Of a stretch of DNA of 64,000 nucleotides, positions 45,746-56,287 are shown in pieces. Both the position numbers and the translations under genes were made by a program. The notes beneath the pieces are model-generated. The model was not told where the DNA came from, searched no databases, and saw nothing but the letters and a program-made list of their open reading frames with translations. Origin of the DNA: Bacteroidetes bacterium 46-16 (GTDB taxonomy: Bacteria > Bacteroidota > Bacteroidia > Chitinophagales > Chitinophagaceae); assembly GCA_001897835.1 (NCBI GenBank), contig MKUN01000048.1, positions 1 through 64,000 on the forward strand, given 5' to 3'. Within the stretch, counting starts at the first letter, position 1. Each line of letters opens with the position of its first letter.

Positions 45746-48199
45746 CTAGAAATTGAACATTAGCTTCACGTTGATCAAACGCGAAGTAAGGCGGTTGGGC
45801 ACGGCAAATGTCTTACCGCTGCTCTGGTCCTGTATCCAGGTATAAGATAGCGTATTCTGTATGCCCAGCAGGTTGAAGACTTCAAGGCTCGCCCAGATGC
45901 TTTTGATGTTTTTGAAGAAGCTATGGTACGGGTGGTCTTGCCTTGCGCCATCGAGCAGCAGGGCTGAGAAGCCTATATCCACGCGTTTATAATCGGGCAG
46001 GCGCAGGGTATCGGCATAGCGGGGAGCGCTCGGCGGTCCCAGCGGCAGGCCGGTGGCATACATCAGGTTCAGGTGCACTTTAAAGTTTTCGTGGCGGGGT
46101 ATGTAATCTTCAAAGTACATACCGATCATAAAGCGCTGGTCGGAAGGACGGGGTATGAAACCGGGGTTTACCGAGGCACTGTCGGCACCGCTGGCACTCT
46201 TGTACACAATGTTGGAATCTTTCAGGTATTCAGACGTTTTTAAAATGCCGATACTGATCCATGAGGTGGCCCCTTTAACGATATCGCCGTAAAGGCGCAG
46301 CTCGCCGCCGTATGCATAGCCGGTGGCTTCATTTTGCCCGTGGTAACGGATGCGCACGTTATCGAAGATATAAGGTACGATATCCCAAAGGTATTTGTAA
46401 TACACCTCGCTGGTGAATTTGAAGGGCCTGTTGAGGGCCTTGAAATTATAGTCGGTGCCCAGCAGCACATGGTAAGATTTCTGTGCCTTGAGGCTGGTGT
46501 TCACATTGCCCTGCAGGTCACGCATTTCGCGGTAGAAGGGGGGCTGTGCATATACCCCGGTAGCAAAACGGAAGACCACATCGCTTTTCCACTTGGGCTT
46601 ATAGCCCAGTTGCAGGCGGGGGCTGGCAATAAATTCATTGTTCAGCAGGTCGTAAGTGAACCGGGAGCCGACGGACATAGTAAGGTCCAGCGAATCGCTG
46701 AAACGGAAATTATCCTGTACAAAACCGCTGAGTATGGTGTAGTTGAAATTTGACGATGAATTGTACAGGTACATCATCCTTAGCTCGGTGGTATCATAAG
46801 GCTGTGTAAAGCCCGCAGAGTCACGGCGCTGCCATTCGTGTAGCTGGTCGGCAATGCCGGTGATGTTGGCATCGGCACCCCATTGAATAAAGTGCTTGCC
46901 GCTGCTGTATGAGCCCCGGTGGGCCAGGTTGCCTACATTCACTTTCAGGTAATTGCGCGCATGGTCCTGTATAAGGCCTGTGCCCAGGTAAGTTTTTATT
47001 TGCCCGAAGCTCTCTTTGCCCAGGTCGGTCTCCAGTTCGCCCAGCAGGTATTCTCCGCCTATATCGTATGTTTCATACTCATTGGTCTGGAAACCTGATG
47101 CCAGCAATTTCAGTTTTAGCTTGTCATTAGGGCGGTAAGTGGTGGAGAGGCCTGCAAAGCGGGAGTCGAACTGGTCGATCTCGCTGCCATCAAAGAACAC
47201 GCGTAGCTGGTAAGCTTTATTGATCAGGCCAAAACTACTGGTAGCCTCCTCGGGTATGAAGTTGAAGCGGTTGCGGGCATAGTTGCCTATGGCTTCCAGT
47301 TCCCACTTATTATTAAAGCGGTAGTTGACCAGTGCCTGCACATCGGTAAAGGATGGATTGTAAATACCCTTGGTCGGCTGCGACTGCAATAGGTATTGAT
47401 TGCTTTTTTGTCTTGCGCCAAGGAGGTAAGTAAGTTTTTCGTTGTGCGATGCTCCTTCCAGGTGCAGGCTGCCACCCAGCAGGCTGGCCATTACCGAGCC
47501 GGCAAATTTTTTCGGGTGTTTGTAGGTTACGTCCAGTACGCTCGACATTTTATCGCCGTATTTGGCCTGGAAACCACCTACCGAAAAGTTGACATTAGAT
47601 GCAAGGTCCGCATTTACGAAGCTGAGGCCTTCCTGCTGGCCCGAGCGTACCAGGAAGGGCCGGTATATCTCGAAATCGTTCACATACACCAGGTTCTCAT
47701 CATAATTGCCACCGCGCACGTTGTATTGAGAGGTAAGCTCATTGTTGCTGCCCACCAGTGTTTTGATCACGGCTTCTATGCCGCCTGTAGGCGAGGCCAT
47801 TACATTTACCTTCGATATATTCAGGGTCTGTATGCCGGCCTCATAGCGGTTGGCATCGCTTACCACTACTTCTTTCAGTGTATTGGCATCTGCTTTCAGG
47901 TGTACATCAGGCAGTGTTTGGTCCTGTCCTGCCTGGGTGTTGATCCGCCTGCGCTCTGTCTGGTAGCCTACGTATGAGAATACTATGGTGAGGTGTGCAT
48001 CGGCAGGCACGTCGAGCGTATAGGCCCCGTCACGGTTGGTCGTAGTGCCTATACCCGAGTTCAATACAGATACGGTCACCACGTCCATAGCTTTATCATT
48101 GTTGTCCTTAACAATACCGCGCAGTTTTACTATCTGCGCAGCACCGATAAACGAACAGAAAAGAAGTATGATAAAAAAGGCCAGGATCTTACGAAGCAT
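45746..48199 (-). CDS. TonB-dependent receptor with carboxypeptidase-like N-terminal domain
   Basis: VKLRGIVKDNNDKAMDVVTVSVLNSGIGTTTNRDGAYTLDV; plug TLVGSNNELTSQYNVRGGNYDENLVYVNDFEIYRP. Confidence 0.9.
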   Translation of the reverse strand: MLRKILAFFIILLFCSFIGAAQIVKLRGIVKDNNDKAMDVVTVSVLNSGIGTTTNRDGAYTLDVPADAHLTIVFSYVGYQTERRRINTQAGQDQTLPDVHLKADANTLKEVVVSDANRYEAGIQTLNISKVNVMASPTGGIEAVIKTLVGSNNELTSQYNVRGGNYDENLVYVNDFEIYRPFLVRSGQQEGLSFVNADLASNVNFSVGGFQAKYGDKMSSVLDVTYKHPKKFAGSVMASLLGGSLHLEGASHNEKLTYLLGARQKSNQYLLQSQPTKGIYNPSFTDVQALVNYRFNNKWELEAIGNYARNRFNFIPEEATSSFGLINKAYQLRVFFDGSEIDQFDSRFAGLSTTYRPNDKLKLKLLASGFQTNEYETYDIGGEYLLGELETDLGKESFGQIKTYLGTGLIQDHARNYLKVNVGNLAHRGSYSSGKHFIQWGADANITGIADQLHEWQRRDSAGFTQPYDTTELRMMYLYNSSSNFNYTILSGFVQDNFRFSDSLDLTMSVGSRFTYDLLNNEFIASPRLQLGYKPKWKSDVVFRFATGVYAQPPFYREMRDLQGNVNTSLKAQKSYHVLLGTDYNFKALNRPFKFTSEVYYKYLWDIVPYIFDNVRIRYHGQNEATGYAYGGELRLYGDIVKGATSWISIGILKTSEYLKDSNIVYKSASGADSASVNPGFIPRPSDQRFMIGMYFEDYIPRHENFKVHLNLMYATGLPLGPPSAPRYADTLRLPDYKRVDIGFSALLLDGARQDHPYHSFFKNIKSIWASLEVFNLLGIQNTLSYTWIQDQSSGKTFAVPNRLTSRLINVKLMFNF

Positions 48200-48229
48200 A
48201 TACACCAAATAAACGCGGGTAAGTTACAT

Positions 48230-48883
48230 TTATTTTCCTATTGCTTTCAGTTGCGCAATGGTTTCGGTTGGGTTGGGTGATGAGAAGACCGTATTGCCCG
48301 CCACCAGTACATCGGCCCCTGCTTCCAGTATGGAAGCCGCATTGTCCAGCGTTACGCCTCCGTCTATCTCTATCAGCGTGTTGGTTCCTGCCTTTGTGAT
48401 CAGTTCTTTAGCCTGGCGTATTTTGTTATATGTAAGGGGCAGAAATTTCTGGCCGCCAAAGCCCGGGTTGATGCTCATGATCAGCAGCAGGTCTATCTCT
48501 CCTATGATGTCCTGTATCATCTCCACGGGTGTATGGGGATTTATCGAGAGGCCCGATTTCATACCCAGTGCTTTGATGCTGGTAAGTGTGCGGTGCTGGT
48601 GGTAGCCCGTCTCGTAGTGTACGGTAAGGTAATCGGCCCCTGCTTTTTTAAATGCTTCCAGGTAGCGCTCAGGCTCTTCTATCATCAGGTGCACATCAAA
48701 GGTCTTTTTCGCTGCCTTTTTCATCTGGGCGATAATGGGCATACCGTAGCTGATATTGGGCACAAAACGCCCGTCCATCACATCGAGGTGAAACCAGTCT
48801 GCGTCACTATTGTTTACCATTTCTATTTCCTGCTCCAGTTTCAGAAAGTTGGCAGAGAGCATGGAGGGGGCAATTATGGCCAT
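48230..48883 (-). CDS. rpe: Ribulose-phosphate 3-epimerase
   Basis: IIAPSMLSANFLKLEQEIEMV, HLDVMDGRFVPNISYG, MSINPGFGGQKF. Confidence 0.96.
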   Translation of the reverse strand: MAIIAPSMLSANFLKLEQEIEMVNNSDADWFHLDVMDGRFVPNISYGMPIIAQMKKAAKKTFDVHLMIEEPERYLEAFKKAGADYLTVHYETGYHQHRTLTSIKALGMKSGLSINPHTPVEMIQDIIGEIDLLLIMSINPGFGGQKFLPLTYNKIRQAKELITKAGTNTLIEIDGGVTLDNAASILEAGADVLVAGNTVFSSPNPTETIAQLKAIGK

Positions 48884-48899
48884 ATACTATGTTGTTTTT

Positions 48900-49451
48900 T
48901 TACCTGATATATACCAGCCGCTGCAGTTCTTTCCTGCAGAGGTAGTTCAAACTCTTTCCCGACGGGTGCCTCAGGTTGGTATTGTTATAACTGAACCTGA
49001 ACCAGTACCTGTTACCCCTGCTGAGGAGATACTCGTCGAAAGGATTGTCTGCAAATTTAAATTCAAATTGGCTACCGGGCGCTATCGATACAAATTGGGG
49101 ATAAGTATATCGCTTTACGAACTGCAGTTCGCGTATCACGCGGGCATGGGAGCCGTTAAAATTATTTACCGTAAAACCGAATTTGGTCGAATTGATCCAC
49201 ACCGGCTCTTTACAGCGGTTCTTTACCGTGAAGACATAAGTGATGTAAGCATCGTCGCTGAGCGTATCCTGCGCCTCTATCTTCATCAGCACACAGTTGC
49301 ATACTTCCGGGCGCTTTTCATCAGGGGCGTTTTTTTCTGCTTCTTTTTTTTCACTGTTATGTTTTCTTCTTTGGGCAGTGGCGGTATTGCTGTATCCCGA
49401 TAAGATGAAAGCAAGAAGGGAGAGGTAAAATATTTTGTAAGTAATGTTCAA
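48900..49451 (-). CDS. Hypothetical secreted protein
   Basis: Signal-peptide-like N-terminus, complete ORF. Confidence 0.6.
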   Translation of the reverse strand: MNITYKIFYLSLLAFILSGYSNTATAQRRKHNSEKKEAEKNAPDEKRPEVCNCVLMKIEAQDTLSDDAYITYVFTVKNRCKEPVWINSTKFGFTVNNFNGSHARVIRELQFVKRYTYPQFVSIAPGSQFEFKFADNPFDEYLLSRGNRYWFRFSYNNTNLRHPSGKSLNYLCRKELQRLVYIR

Positions 49452-49570
49452 TTTCAGTTTTTTATTCCAGGTATTTGCTCAGGTTGCAGCCAAGATAATT
49501 GAATCTATGCAAATAATAATAATTAATTGACTCATTCCCGAAATTGTGGGTATGATGTGCATAAGCTACC

Positions 49571-50587
49571 TTATTTTGCCCCTAGTCGCTTAAGGGCCTC
49601 TGTTGCTTCAGTATACTTAGGGTTAAAAACCAGCACCTGTTTATAATCGCGTATGGCGTCGTCTTTTTTGCCCATCATTTCGCTGCATAGTCCCCTGTTG
49701 TAATAAGCGTTGGCATTGTTCGGGTCGGTTTGTGTCACTATATCATATTGCCGCCAGGCTTTTTCCAGCGAGTCCTGCTGCATCAGTATCCAGCCGGTAT
49801 TAAAATAAGCATCGGCATACTGGCTGTTGTGCATGATACAGTTCTTGTATTCAGCCTTTGCCTGTTCATAATTGCCCAGGTCCTGGTAATACATCCCTTT
49901 GTCGTAAAGTGGCGATACATCAAGCGTATCTAGCTTAAAGGCATTGTCATAATATTTCAGGGCCACAGGGTCCTTCTTTGCACTGTACATTATACCCAGT
50001 TGTACAAAGGCATCTTTGTATTGTGGCGATACATTTATCGCCGTCTGGAAACTGGATATGGCTTTCGAGGTGTCCTTAAGGTCTTTATAGATCATGCCCT
50101 TAAGAAAATAGGCCTCCGGGTTATATATGTCCTGTCGCAATACGGTATTGATCTCGCTGAATGCTTTGGGGTAATCTTTGGCATAGAGGAATAGTTTGGC
50201 GATCTTAAGGTGGGCACGCGGATCGTCCTTATTGAGTGCAATGGCCTTTTGCAGCCATTGTATGGAACCCGAAATATCTTTGTGCTCGAAAAGCATATCG
50301 CCAATAGCACTGTAATATTCAGCATGGCTTGAGTCGAGTGAAACGGCTTTTTTAAGGTCTTGGAGTGCCAGCGTATCCTGTGCCATCCTGTGCAGGGCTA
50401 TGCCCCGCTCATAATAAAGGCCCGCATTTGTCGAATCTTTTTTTATCTTATCCGTAAGGGTCTTTAAAAGAGGGTCTTTCGCGAACAGTCCCTGCTCATT
50501 GCCAGTGGTATTTGCTCCGTTGTTACAGGCAGCAGCTACCACTATTACCAGCAAAAATGTGACATGAATTACCCACCTGCTTTTCAT
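49571..50587 (-). CDS. TPR-repeat lipoprotein
   Basis: LVIVVAAACNNG lipobox; multiple TPR units (AEYYSAIGDMLFEHKDISGSIQWLQKAIALNKDDP). Confidence 0.85.
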   Translation of the reverse strand: MKSRWVIHVTFLLVIVVAAACNNGANTTGNEQGLFAKDPLLKTLTDKIKKDSTNAGLYYERGIALHRMAQDTLALQDLKKAVSLDSSHAEYYSAIGDMLFEHKDISGSIQWLQKAIALNKDDPRAHLKIAKLFLYAKDYPKAFSEINTVLRQDIYNPEAYFLKGMIYKDLKDTSKAISSFQTAINVSPQYKDAFVQLGIMYSAKKDPVALKYYDNAFKLDTLDVSPLYDKGMYYQDLGNYEQAKAEYKNCIMHNSQYADAYFNTGWILMQQDSLEKAWRQYDIVTQTDPNNANAYYNRGLCSEMMGKKDDAIRDYKQVLVFNPKYTEATEALKRLGAK

Positions 50588-50719
50588 ACTGCAAACATAG
50601 CTCAAATGCCTGAAACCTTGCATTTAAGGCGAAATCATTATATATTAGAGCCCCCGCAGGATAAAAAATCAGTAAATCAATTTATCAATATCGTATTGTT
50701 CATTTTATAAACATAAATT

Positions 50720-51439
50720 ATGAAATACTTATCATTTATTCTTGTGCTTATGCTCGCCGGCTTCACTTCGTTTGCCCAGAACTGTGCGAGCAAACATGCT
50801 GTTTTCAGGGTGCCGGAAGGTGTAACGCCTAAAGTACTCGACAGGCTGGGTACCAGCCCCGAGTTCCCGCCATTGCAAAACCGCAATTCAGTAAAAGAAA
50901 TATTCCATAACCTGAAAGCTATGGGTGAGAGCAAAACGTATAAAGACGCTATCAACTCACTTTTCGTTGCCCTGGGTTATGATGGCGTACTGGATCCACG
51001 TTTTACCATTGAGGACGTAACCCCCGGTAAAGTGCCTTTTGGCGCCATAGGTATGTTGGGCGATGCTGCACACCACTATGAATATACCATCATGGTATTG
51101 CCGGGTGAGCAGATCATCAAGAGCTGGCATATACGTTCACGCAATGGTTGCGATCTTAACTTCATGTCGCGTTGTGGTAATGCATTTTATATGACATCGG
51201 CCTGTCCGGCCAGCAATCCTGCCAATATTAAGGTGGTGGCCCGCTACAGGCACGAAGGCTGCAACTGTGACGATGACCGGAATGACAACGAGGATACCGG
51301 TAATGGCTATCCTTTCCATTCGGTAATGAAGACAGATACCAAAGTGCTGGCTGATGAAGCTGCCGACCGTGCATCGGGTACACAAACCATATACATAGAT
51401 GTGGATAGGGCTACCTTCCGCAAGTTGAACAACGAATAG
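50720..51439 (+). CDS. Secreted Cys-containing protein of unknown function (paralog 1)
   Basis: Signal peptide; GAIGMLGDAAHHYEY...MSRCGNAFYMTSACP shared with next ORF. Confidence 0.7.
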   Translation: MKYLSFILVLMLAGFTSFAQNCASKHAVFRVPEGVTPKVLDRLGTSPEFPPLQNRNSVKEIFHNLKAMGESKTYKDAINSLFVALGYDGVLDPRFTIEDVTPGKVPFGAIGMLGDAAHHYEYTIMVLPGEQIIKSWHIRSRNGCDLNFMSRCGNAFYMTSACPASNPANIKVVARYRHEGCNCDDDRNDNEDTGNGYPFHSVMKTDTKVLADEAADRASGTQTIYIDVDRATFRKLNNE

Positions 51440-51460
51440 TGTAGAACATATTCAGCATAT

Positions 51461-51487
51461 AAAAACGGGGCATAAGCCCCGTTTTTT
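51461..51487 (+). terminator. Rho-independent terminator
   Basis: AAAACGGGGC-ATAA-GCCCCGTTTTTT. Confidence 0.8.
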
Positions 51488-51544
51488 CAATTATATACAT
51501 ATGGCCGGTATTAATGATCACAATTACATGGCACGTTTTTATTA

Positions 51545-52387
51545 GTGTCTTTTTTAAAATGCATTAAAAACGACATTTTAAAACCAGTAATTATGAAAAA
51601 CGTAAGCCTCGCCATTTTATTGGCTTTTGCCGCCTGCAGTTCCTACGCGCAAACACATGCTATTTATACTGTTCCGGGCGGCGAGCCTAAGACGATAACC
51701 GTTTTAGGCACCGATCCTGAATTTCACCCCCTGCAAAACCTGCACAGCAAACACCAGGTATATGTGAAGCTGAAATCGATGGGCAACAGCAGGCGTTATG
51801 GCAAGTACATCAACTCGCTCTTTACTGCTATGGGCTATAGTGGGGTAAATGACCGCCGCTTTACGGAGAGCGATGTGAGCAAAGGAGAGATACCTTATGG
51901 TGCGGTGGGAATGATGGGCGACGGCAGCCACCATTACGAGTATTGCATGCTGAATGTGGAAGGCGATCCTTATATACCCAGCTGGCATGTGCGTGCAGCT
52001 AACGGCGAAGACCTGTATTTTATGTCGCGCTGCGGTAATGCCTTCTATTATCCGCAGGCCGCCAAAAGACGCCCTGAGCCCGCAGCCTGCCCGGTAACGC
52101 GCGTACAGGTATATGCCCGCTACAAGCATCCCGGCTGCACCTACTGCGAAGAATGTGGTATCAATGATCCCGAAGTTACCGGCTCTCCATTTAAAGAAAC
52201 ATGGATAACAGAGACCGTAATGGTGGACGAAAAGAATGCTACAGGCTATACCGATACCAAAAAGGTATATGTGGACGTGGACAAAAAGACCTTCCGTAAA
52301 CTGAAGAGTGAGCATTATGAGAATGAAGGCTACAGTGGCCGTGAAAGGCTGGGCGGTGGTAGCTGCTGCAGACCATGGGGATGGTAA
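51545..52387 (+). CDS. Secreted Cys-containing protein of unknown function (paralog 2)
   Basis: GAVGMMGDGSHHYEY...MSRCGNAFYYPQ; likely start at the MKNVSLAILL methionine near 51593. Confidence 0.7.
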   Translation: MSFLKCIKNDILKPVIMKNVSLAILLAFAACSSYAQTHAIYTVPGGEPKTITVLGTDPEFHPLQNLHSKHQVYVKLKSMGNSRRYGKYINSLFTAMGYSGVNDRRFTESDVSKGEIPYGAVGMMGDGSHHYEYCMLNVEGDPYIPSWHVRAANGEDLYFMSRCGNAFYYPQAAKRRPEPAACPVTRVQVYARYKHPGCTYCEECGINDPEVTGSPFKETWITETVMVDEKNATGYTDTKKVYVDVDKKTFRKLKSEHYENEGYSGRERLGGGSCCRPWGW

Positions 52388-52403
52388 GTATAAAGCTATT
52401 ATG

Positions 52404-52436
52404 AAAAAGGGCCTTCAGCAATGAAAGCCCTTTTTT
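52404..52436 (+). terminator. Rho-independent terminator
   Basis: AAAAAGGGC...GCCCTTTTTT. Confidence 0.7.
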
Positions 52437-52575
52437 GTTTTATTAATGGCTTGTTAACCAGTTTTAAACGCAGCGTTAAGGGGGGCTAAATATTTCGCCA
52501 CGCAGCAGAAGCGGCTAATCTTTGTGCTGTCAAACGACAACAACAAAAAAAGATCACCACAAAAACGCAATTGAA

Positions 52576-52641
52576 ATGACTACAAAAATTTTACTCTTCG
52601 TCGCAATACTCGGATGCCTTATAGCTGCAGTGAACATTTAA
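52576..52641 (+). CDS. Possible 21-aa membrane microprotein MTTKILLFVAILGCLIAAVNI
   Basis: ATG-stop ORF almost entirely one hydrophobic helix; not in ORF track. Confidence 0.3.
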   Translation: MTTKILLFVAILGCLIAAVNI

Positions 52642-52673
52642 CCAAATAAGCAAAACGCAAAAAAGATCAAAAG

Positions 52674-52832
52674 ATGATACCTCGCCTGATAGTTAAAGTG
52701 ACTTTAAGATCATACCTCGGTATAGGCCGTGTGCTCGCTGCCATCGACAAGAAGAATAAAGAGATGAGGCAACAGCCCCTCAGCGATAAATATGTGCTGG
52801 TAAAGAAAGCCAACGCCCTTAAAGAAGCTTAA
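52674..52832 (+). CDS. Possible 52-aa small protein MIPRLIVKVTLRSYLGIGRVLAAIDKKNKEMRQQPLSDKYVLVKKANALKEA
   Basis: Complete ORF after the 52576 mini-ORF, no competing gene; not in ORF track. Confidence 0.35.
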   Translation: MIPRLIVKVTLRSYLGIGRVLAAIDKKNKEMRQQPLSDKYVLVKKANALKEA

Positions 52833-52886
52833 TTAAGTTCCCTCTTTTCGCGGAGGTTCTTCCGCAAATTATTTTCCCGATTTTTT

Positions 52887-53840
52887 TTAAAATAGCTGTT
52901 TCAGTACATTATATACCACATGGGGCTTGCCCAGTGTGTAGAAATGCAGTACAGGCACCTTGTTTTTCAACAGGTCGCGGCATTGTGCCAGCAGCCATTC
53001 TGTGCCTACCTGCTCGCAGTCAGCATCAGTTTTTGCTTTCATCATTTCATTATACAGGTCCACAGGCACCTCTACGTTAAAGATGCTGGGTATCATGGTC
53101 AGTTGCCTTTTGCTGGTCAATGGCTTCAGGCCCGGCATTATCGGTACTGTTACGCCATGTTCGGCACAGCGGTTGATATAATTGTAGTAATGTTGATTTT
53201 CAAAGAACATCTGGGTGGTCACATAGTCGGCTCCCAATTCTATTTTGCGTTTCAGGTAGTATATGTCGGTATCTAAATTAGGTGCTTCAAAATGTTTTTC
53301 CGGGTAGCCGGCCACACCTATGCAAAAATCGGTCTTTACCCCATCCATAATATCTTCTTCAATATAGCTGCCCTTGTTCAGGCTGATCACTTGTTTTACC
53401 AGGTCTTCGGCATAGCGGTGCCCGTTGGGGTGGGGGGTGAAGAATTTCTCATTGGCAGCGGCATCACCGCGCAGGGCCAGTACATTCTTCACGCCAAGGA
53501 AGTGCAGGTCTATCAGTGCATTCTCCGTTTCTTCCCTGCTAAAGCCCCCGCATATCAGGTGAGGTATAGCCTCTATTTTGTACTTGTTCATCAGGGCAGC
53601 GCAAATGCCCACGGTACCCGGCCGTTTGCGGATCTCTACGCGTTCAAAACTGCCATCTGGCCGTTTTTTATAAACCTGTTCGGCACGGTGGTAGGTGACG
53701 TTGATAAAGGCAGGCTTGAATTCCATCAGGGGGTCCAGCTGCTTGTATATCGATTCTATGCTTTTTCCTTTGGTTGGGGGCAATATCTCCAGCGAAACTA
53801 TTGGTTCTGTTGCCTCTGCAATGTGTTCGGTGACCTTCAT
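52887..53840 (-). CDS. metF: Methylenetetrahydrofolate reductase
   Basis: [55 protein letters not shown]. Confidence 0.95.
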   Translation of the reverse strand: MKVTEHIAEATEPIVSLEILPPTKGKSIESIYKQLDPLMEFKPAFINVTYHRAEQVYKKRPDGSFERVEIRKRPGTVGICAALMNKYKIEAIPHLICGGFSREETENALIDLHFLGVKNVLALRGDAAANEKFFTPHPNGHRYAEDLVKQVISLNKGSYIEEDIMDGVKTDFCIGVAGYPEKHFEAPNLDTDIYYLKRKIELGADYVTTQMFFENQHYYNYINRCAEHGVTVPIMPGLKPLTSKRQLTMIPSIFNVEVPVDLYNEMMKAKTDADCEQVGTEWLLAQCRDLLKNKVPVLHFYTLGKPHVVYNVLKQLF

Positions 53841-53906
53841 ATAAGTCGCAAAAGTATAATATTCTTGATTGTGCCCCAATTTGCATTAGGGCTATACATA
53901 TGCCAT

Positions 53907-54713
53907 ATGTTTGGGGCATTATCTTATTTTTGCCTCAAACATCGGGCATTGAAGATACATACAAAGGGCTTAATAAAACGATACAGGAAGCGCACCGTGG
54001 TGAATAATGTATCTTTTGAGGTGAACCAGGGCGAGATAGTAGGTTTGCTGGGTCCCAATGGGGCAGGCAAGACTACATCTTTTTACATGGTAGTGGGCCT
54101 GGTAAAGCCTGATGAAGGTGAGGTATTCCTCGATGATACGAATGTGACCAAATACCCTATGTATAAACGTGCCCAGATGGGCGTGGGCTACCTGCCACAG
54201 GAAGCCTCGGTATTTCGTAAGCTATCGGTGGAGGACAATATCATGGCTGTGCTGGAGATGACCAGGCTCAGCAAGCAGGAGCAAAAGGATAAGCTGGAGT
54301 CCCTGCTGGATGAATTTGGCCTGGCACATGTGCGCAAGAACCCCGGCGATGTGCTGAGCGGGGGCGAAAGGAGACGTACCGAGATAGCCCGCGCACTGGC
54401 TGTTGACCCCAAATTCATCCTGCTCGATGAGCCTTTTGCCGGTATCGACCCCATTGCAGTGGAGGATATACAGATCATTGTGGCGAAACTCAAATATAAG
54501 AACATAGGCATCCTCATAACAGATCATAACGTACAGGAAACCCTCTCTATAACCGACCGTGCCTACCTGCTGTTTGAAGGAAAAATACTCAAATCGGGTA
54601 CTGCCGAAGAGCTGGCGCAGGACGAACAGGTGAGAAAAGTGTATCTTGGGCAATCATTTGAGCTTAAAAGAAAAGATTACAGCAACATCGGACAATCCAA
54701 AGGCAATTTGTAG
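53907..54713 (+). CDS. lptB: LPS export ABC transporter ATP-binding protein
   Basis: [75 protein letters not shown]; true start between 53907 and 53949. Confidence 0.94.
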   Translation: MFGALSYFCLKHRALKIHTKGLIKRYRKRTVVNNVSFEVNQGEIVGLLGPNGAGKTTSFYMVVGLVKPDEGEVFLDDTNVTKYPMYKRAQMGVGYLPQEASVFRKLSVEDNIMAVLEMTRLSKQEQKDKLESLLDEFGLAHVRKNPGDVLSGGERRRTEIARALAVDPKFILLDEPFAGIDPIAVEDIQIIVAKLKYKNIGILITDHNVQETLSITDRAYLLFEGKILKSGTAEELAQDEQVRKVYLGQSFELKRKDYSNIGQSKGNL

Positions 54714-54767
54714 TTTAGTAACGGATAAGAGGTTGATATAACAATATCGTTAATTTGATTTGTCAGG

Positions 54768-56282
54768 ATGAGCATTATTAGCCCGGCATTAAAAGGATAC
54801 ATGAAATTGCGCCAGAGCGCGATAGATAATTTCATGCTCAATCCTGTCGATACCCAGCAGCAGGTTTTCAACGCGCTGGTAGGCTCTGCGCAATTCACCG
54901 AATACGGTAAAAAGTACAATTTCGAAAGACTTAACGGTATTGCGGAGTTTAAAAAGGCGGTACCCATTACCGATTATGATACCCTGAAACCCTATATACA
55001 GCGCATACTGGAGGGGGAGCAAAATATACTCTGGTCCTCACCCGTCAACTGGTTCGCCAAGTCGAGCGGTACCACGAGCGATAAAAGTAAGTTCATCCCC
55101 GTAAGTAAAGAGTCGCTCGATGATAATCATTTTAGGGGCAGTAAGGATGTACTTACCATGTACCTGCGCCAGTTTCCGCAGTCCACCTTTACATCGGGCA
55201 AGTGCCTTACTATAGGGGGCAGTCACCAGATCAACCAGCTTAATGCAGAATCGTTCTACGGCGACCTTTCGGCAGTAATGCTCCAAAATATGCCGCTCTA
55301 TAGCCAGTTGGTGCGTACCCCGGAGCTGTCTATCGCTCTTATGGACGAGTGGGAGCAGAAGATAGAGATGATGGCACATACCACCATACATGAGAATGTG
55401 ACCTTCATAGCAGGTGTGCCAACATGGACCATCGTACTCATAAAACGCATATTTGAGATAGCGGGTACCGATAACCTGCTGGATATATGGCCCAACCTGG
55501 AGCTATATATACACGGTGGTGTCAGCTTTGTGCCATACCGCCGGCAGTTCGAAAAGATCATACCCTCGCCCTACATGCATTACTGGGAGACCTATAATGC
55601 TTCGGAAGGCTTCTTTGCCATACAGGATAATACGCATAGTAACGGTATGCTGCTGCTGCTCAACCACGGCATTTATTACGAGTTCATGCCCATGGAAGAA
55701 TATGGTAAGGAACATCCCCAGACATTAAGTCTTAAAGAGGTGGAGCTGAATAAGAACTATGCATTGGTGATAAACACCAACGGCGGCTTATGGCGCTACC
55801 TGGTAGGCGATACGATACAGTTCACTTCATTATATCCCTTCCGCATCAAAGTATCGGGCAGGCTGAAGCATTATATCAATGCCTTTGGCGAAGAGGTGAT
55901 CGTGGATAATACCGATCAGGCCATAGCGATGGCCTGCAAGGAAACCGGGGCCGTGGTCAACGATTATACTGCAGCGCCACTGTATATGACCGGTACCGAT
56001 TCGGGTGCGCATGAGTGGATCATAGAATTTGAGCAGTTGCCTTGCCCGCTTGATGTTTTTGTAGCTGCTATGGATAAAGCACTGCGCTCTGTCAATTCAG
56101 ATTACGATGCCAAGCGCCATAAAGATATGGCCCTGCGCATGCCGGTAGTGCATATCATGCCGAAGGATGGCTTTAAAAAATGGCTGAAGGATAAGGGCAA
56201 GCTGGGCGGTCAGCATAAAGTGCCGCGGCTGAGTAATGAGCGTAAGTACCTTGAAGAGATAATGCCTTATACCCAAATGTAA
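54768..56282 (+). CDS. GH3 auxin-responsive promoter family (bacterial acyl-adenylase-like) protein
   Basis: WFAKSSGTTSDKSKFIPVS AMP-binding motif; SEGFFAIQ; GGLWRYLVGDTIQF. Confidence 0.88.
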   Translation: MSIISPALKGYMKLRQSAIDNFMLNPVDTQQQVFNALVGSAQFTEYGKKYNFERLNGIAEFKKAVPITDYDTLKPYIQRILEGEQNILWSSPVNWFAKSSGTTSDKSKFIPVSKESLDDNHFRGSKDVLTMYLRQFPQSTFTSGKCLTIGGSHQINQLNAESFYGDLSAVMLQNMPLYSQLVRTPELSIALMDEWEQKIEMMAHTTIHENVTFIAGVPTWTIVLIKRIFEIAGTDNLLDIWPNLELYIHGGVSFVPYRRQFEKIIPSPYMHYWETYNASEGFFAIQDNTHSNGMLLLLNHGIYYEFMPMEEYGKEHPQTLSLKEVELNKNYALVINTNGGLWRYLVGDTIQFTSLYPFRIKVSGRLKHYINAFGEEVIVDNTDQAIAMACKETGAVVNDYTAAPLYMTGTDSGAHEWIIEFEQLPCPLDVFVAAMDKALRSVNSDYDAKRHKDMALRMPVVHIMPKDGFKKWLKDKGKLGGQHKVPRLSNERKYLEEIMPYTQM

Positions 56283-56287
56283 TTTCC

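Noticed and set aside
46334-46753. Plus-strand ORFs (also 47396..47977) inside the TonB receptor gene
   Set aside because: Antisense shadows; the minus frame carries the TonB receptor motifs.
53292-53906. N-terminal extension of the LptB ORF
   Set aside because: Translates the antisense of metF; ABC domain starts after ~53949.
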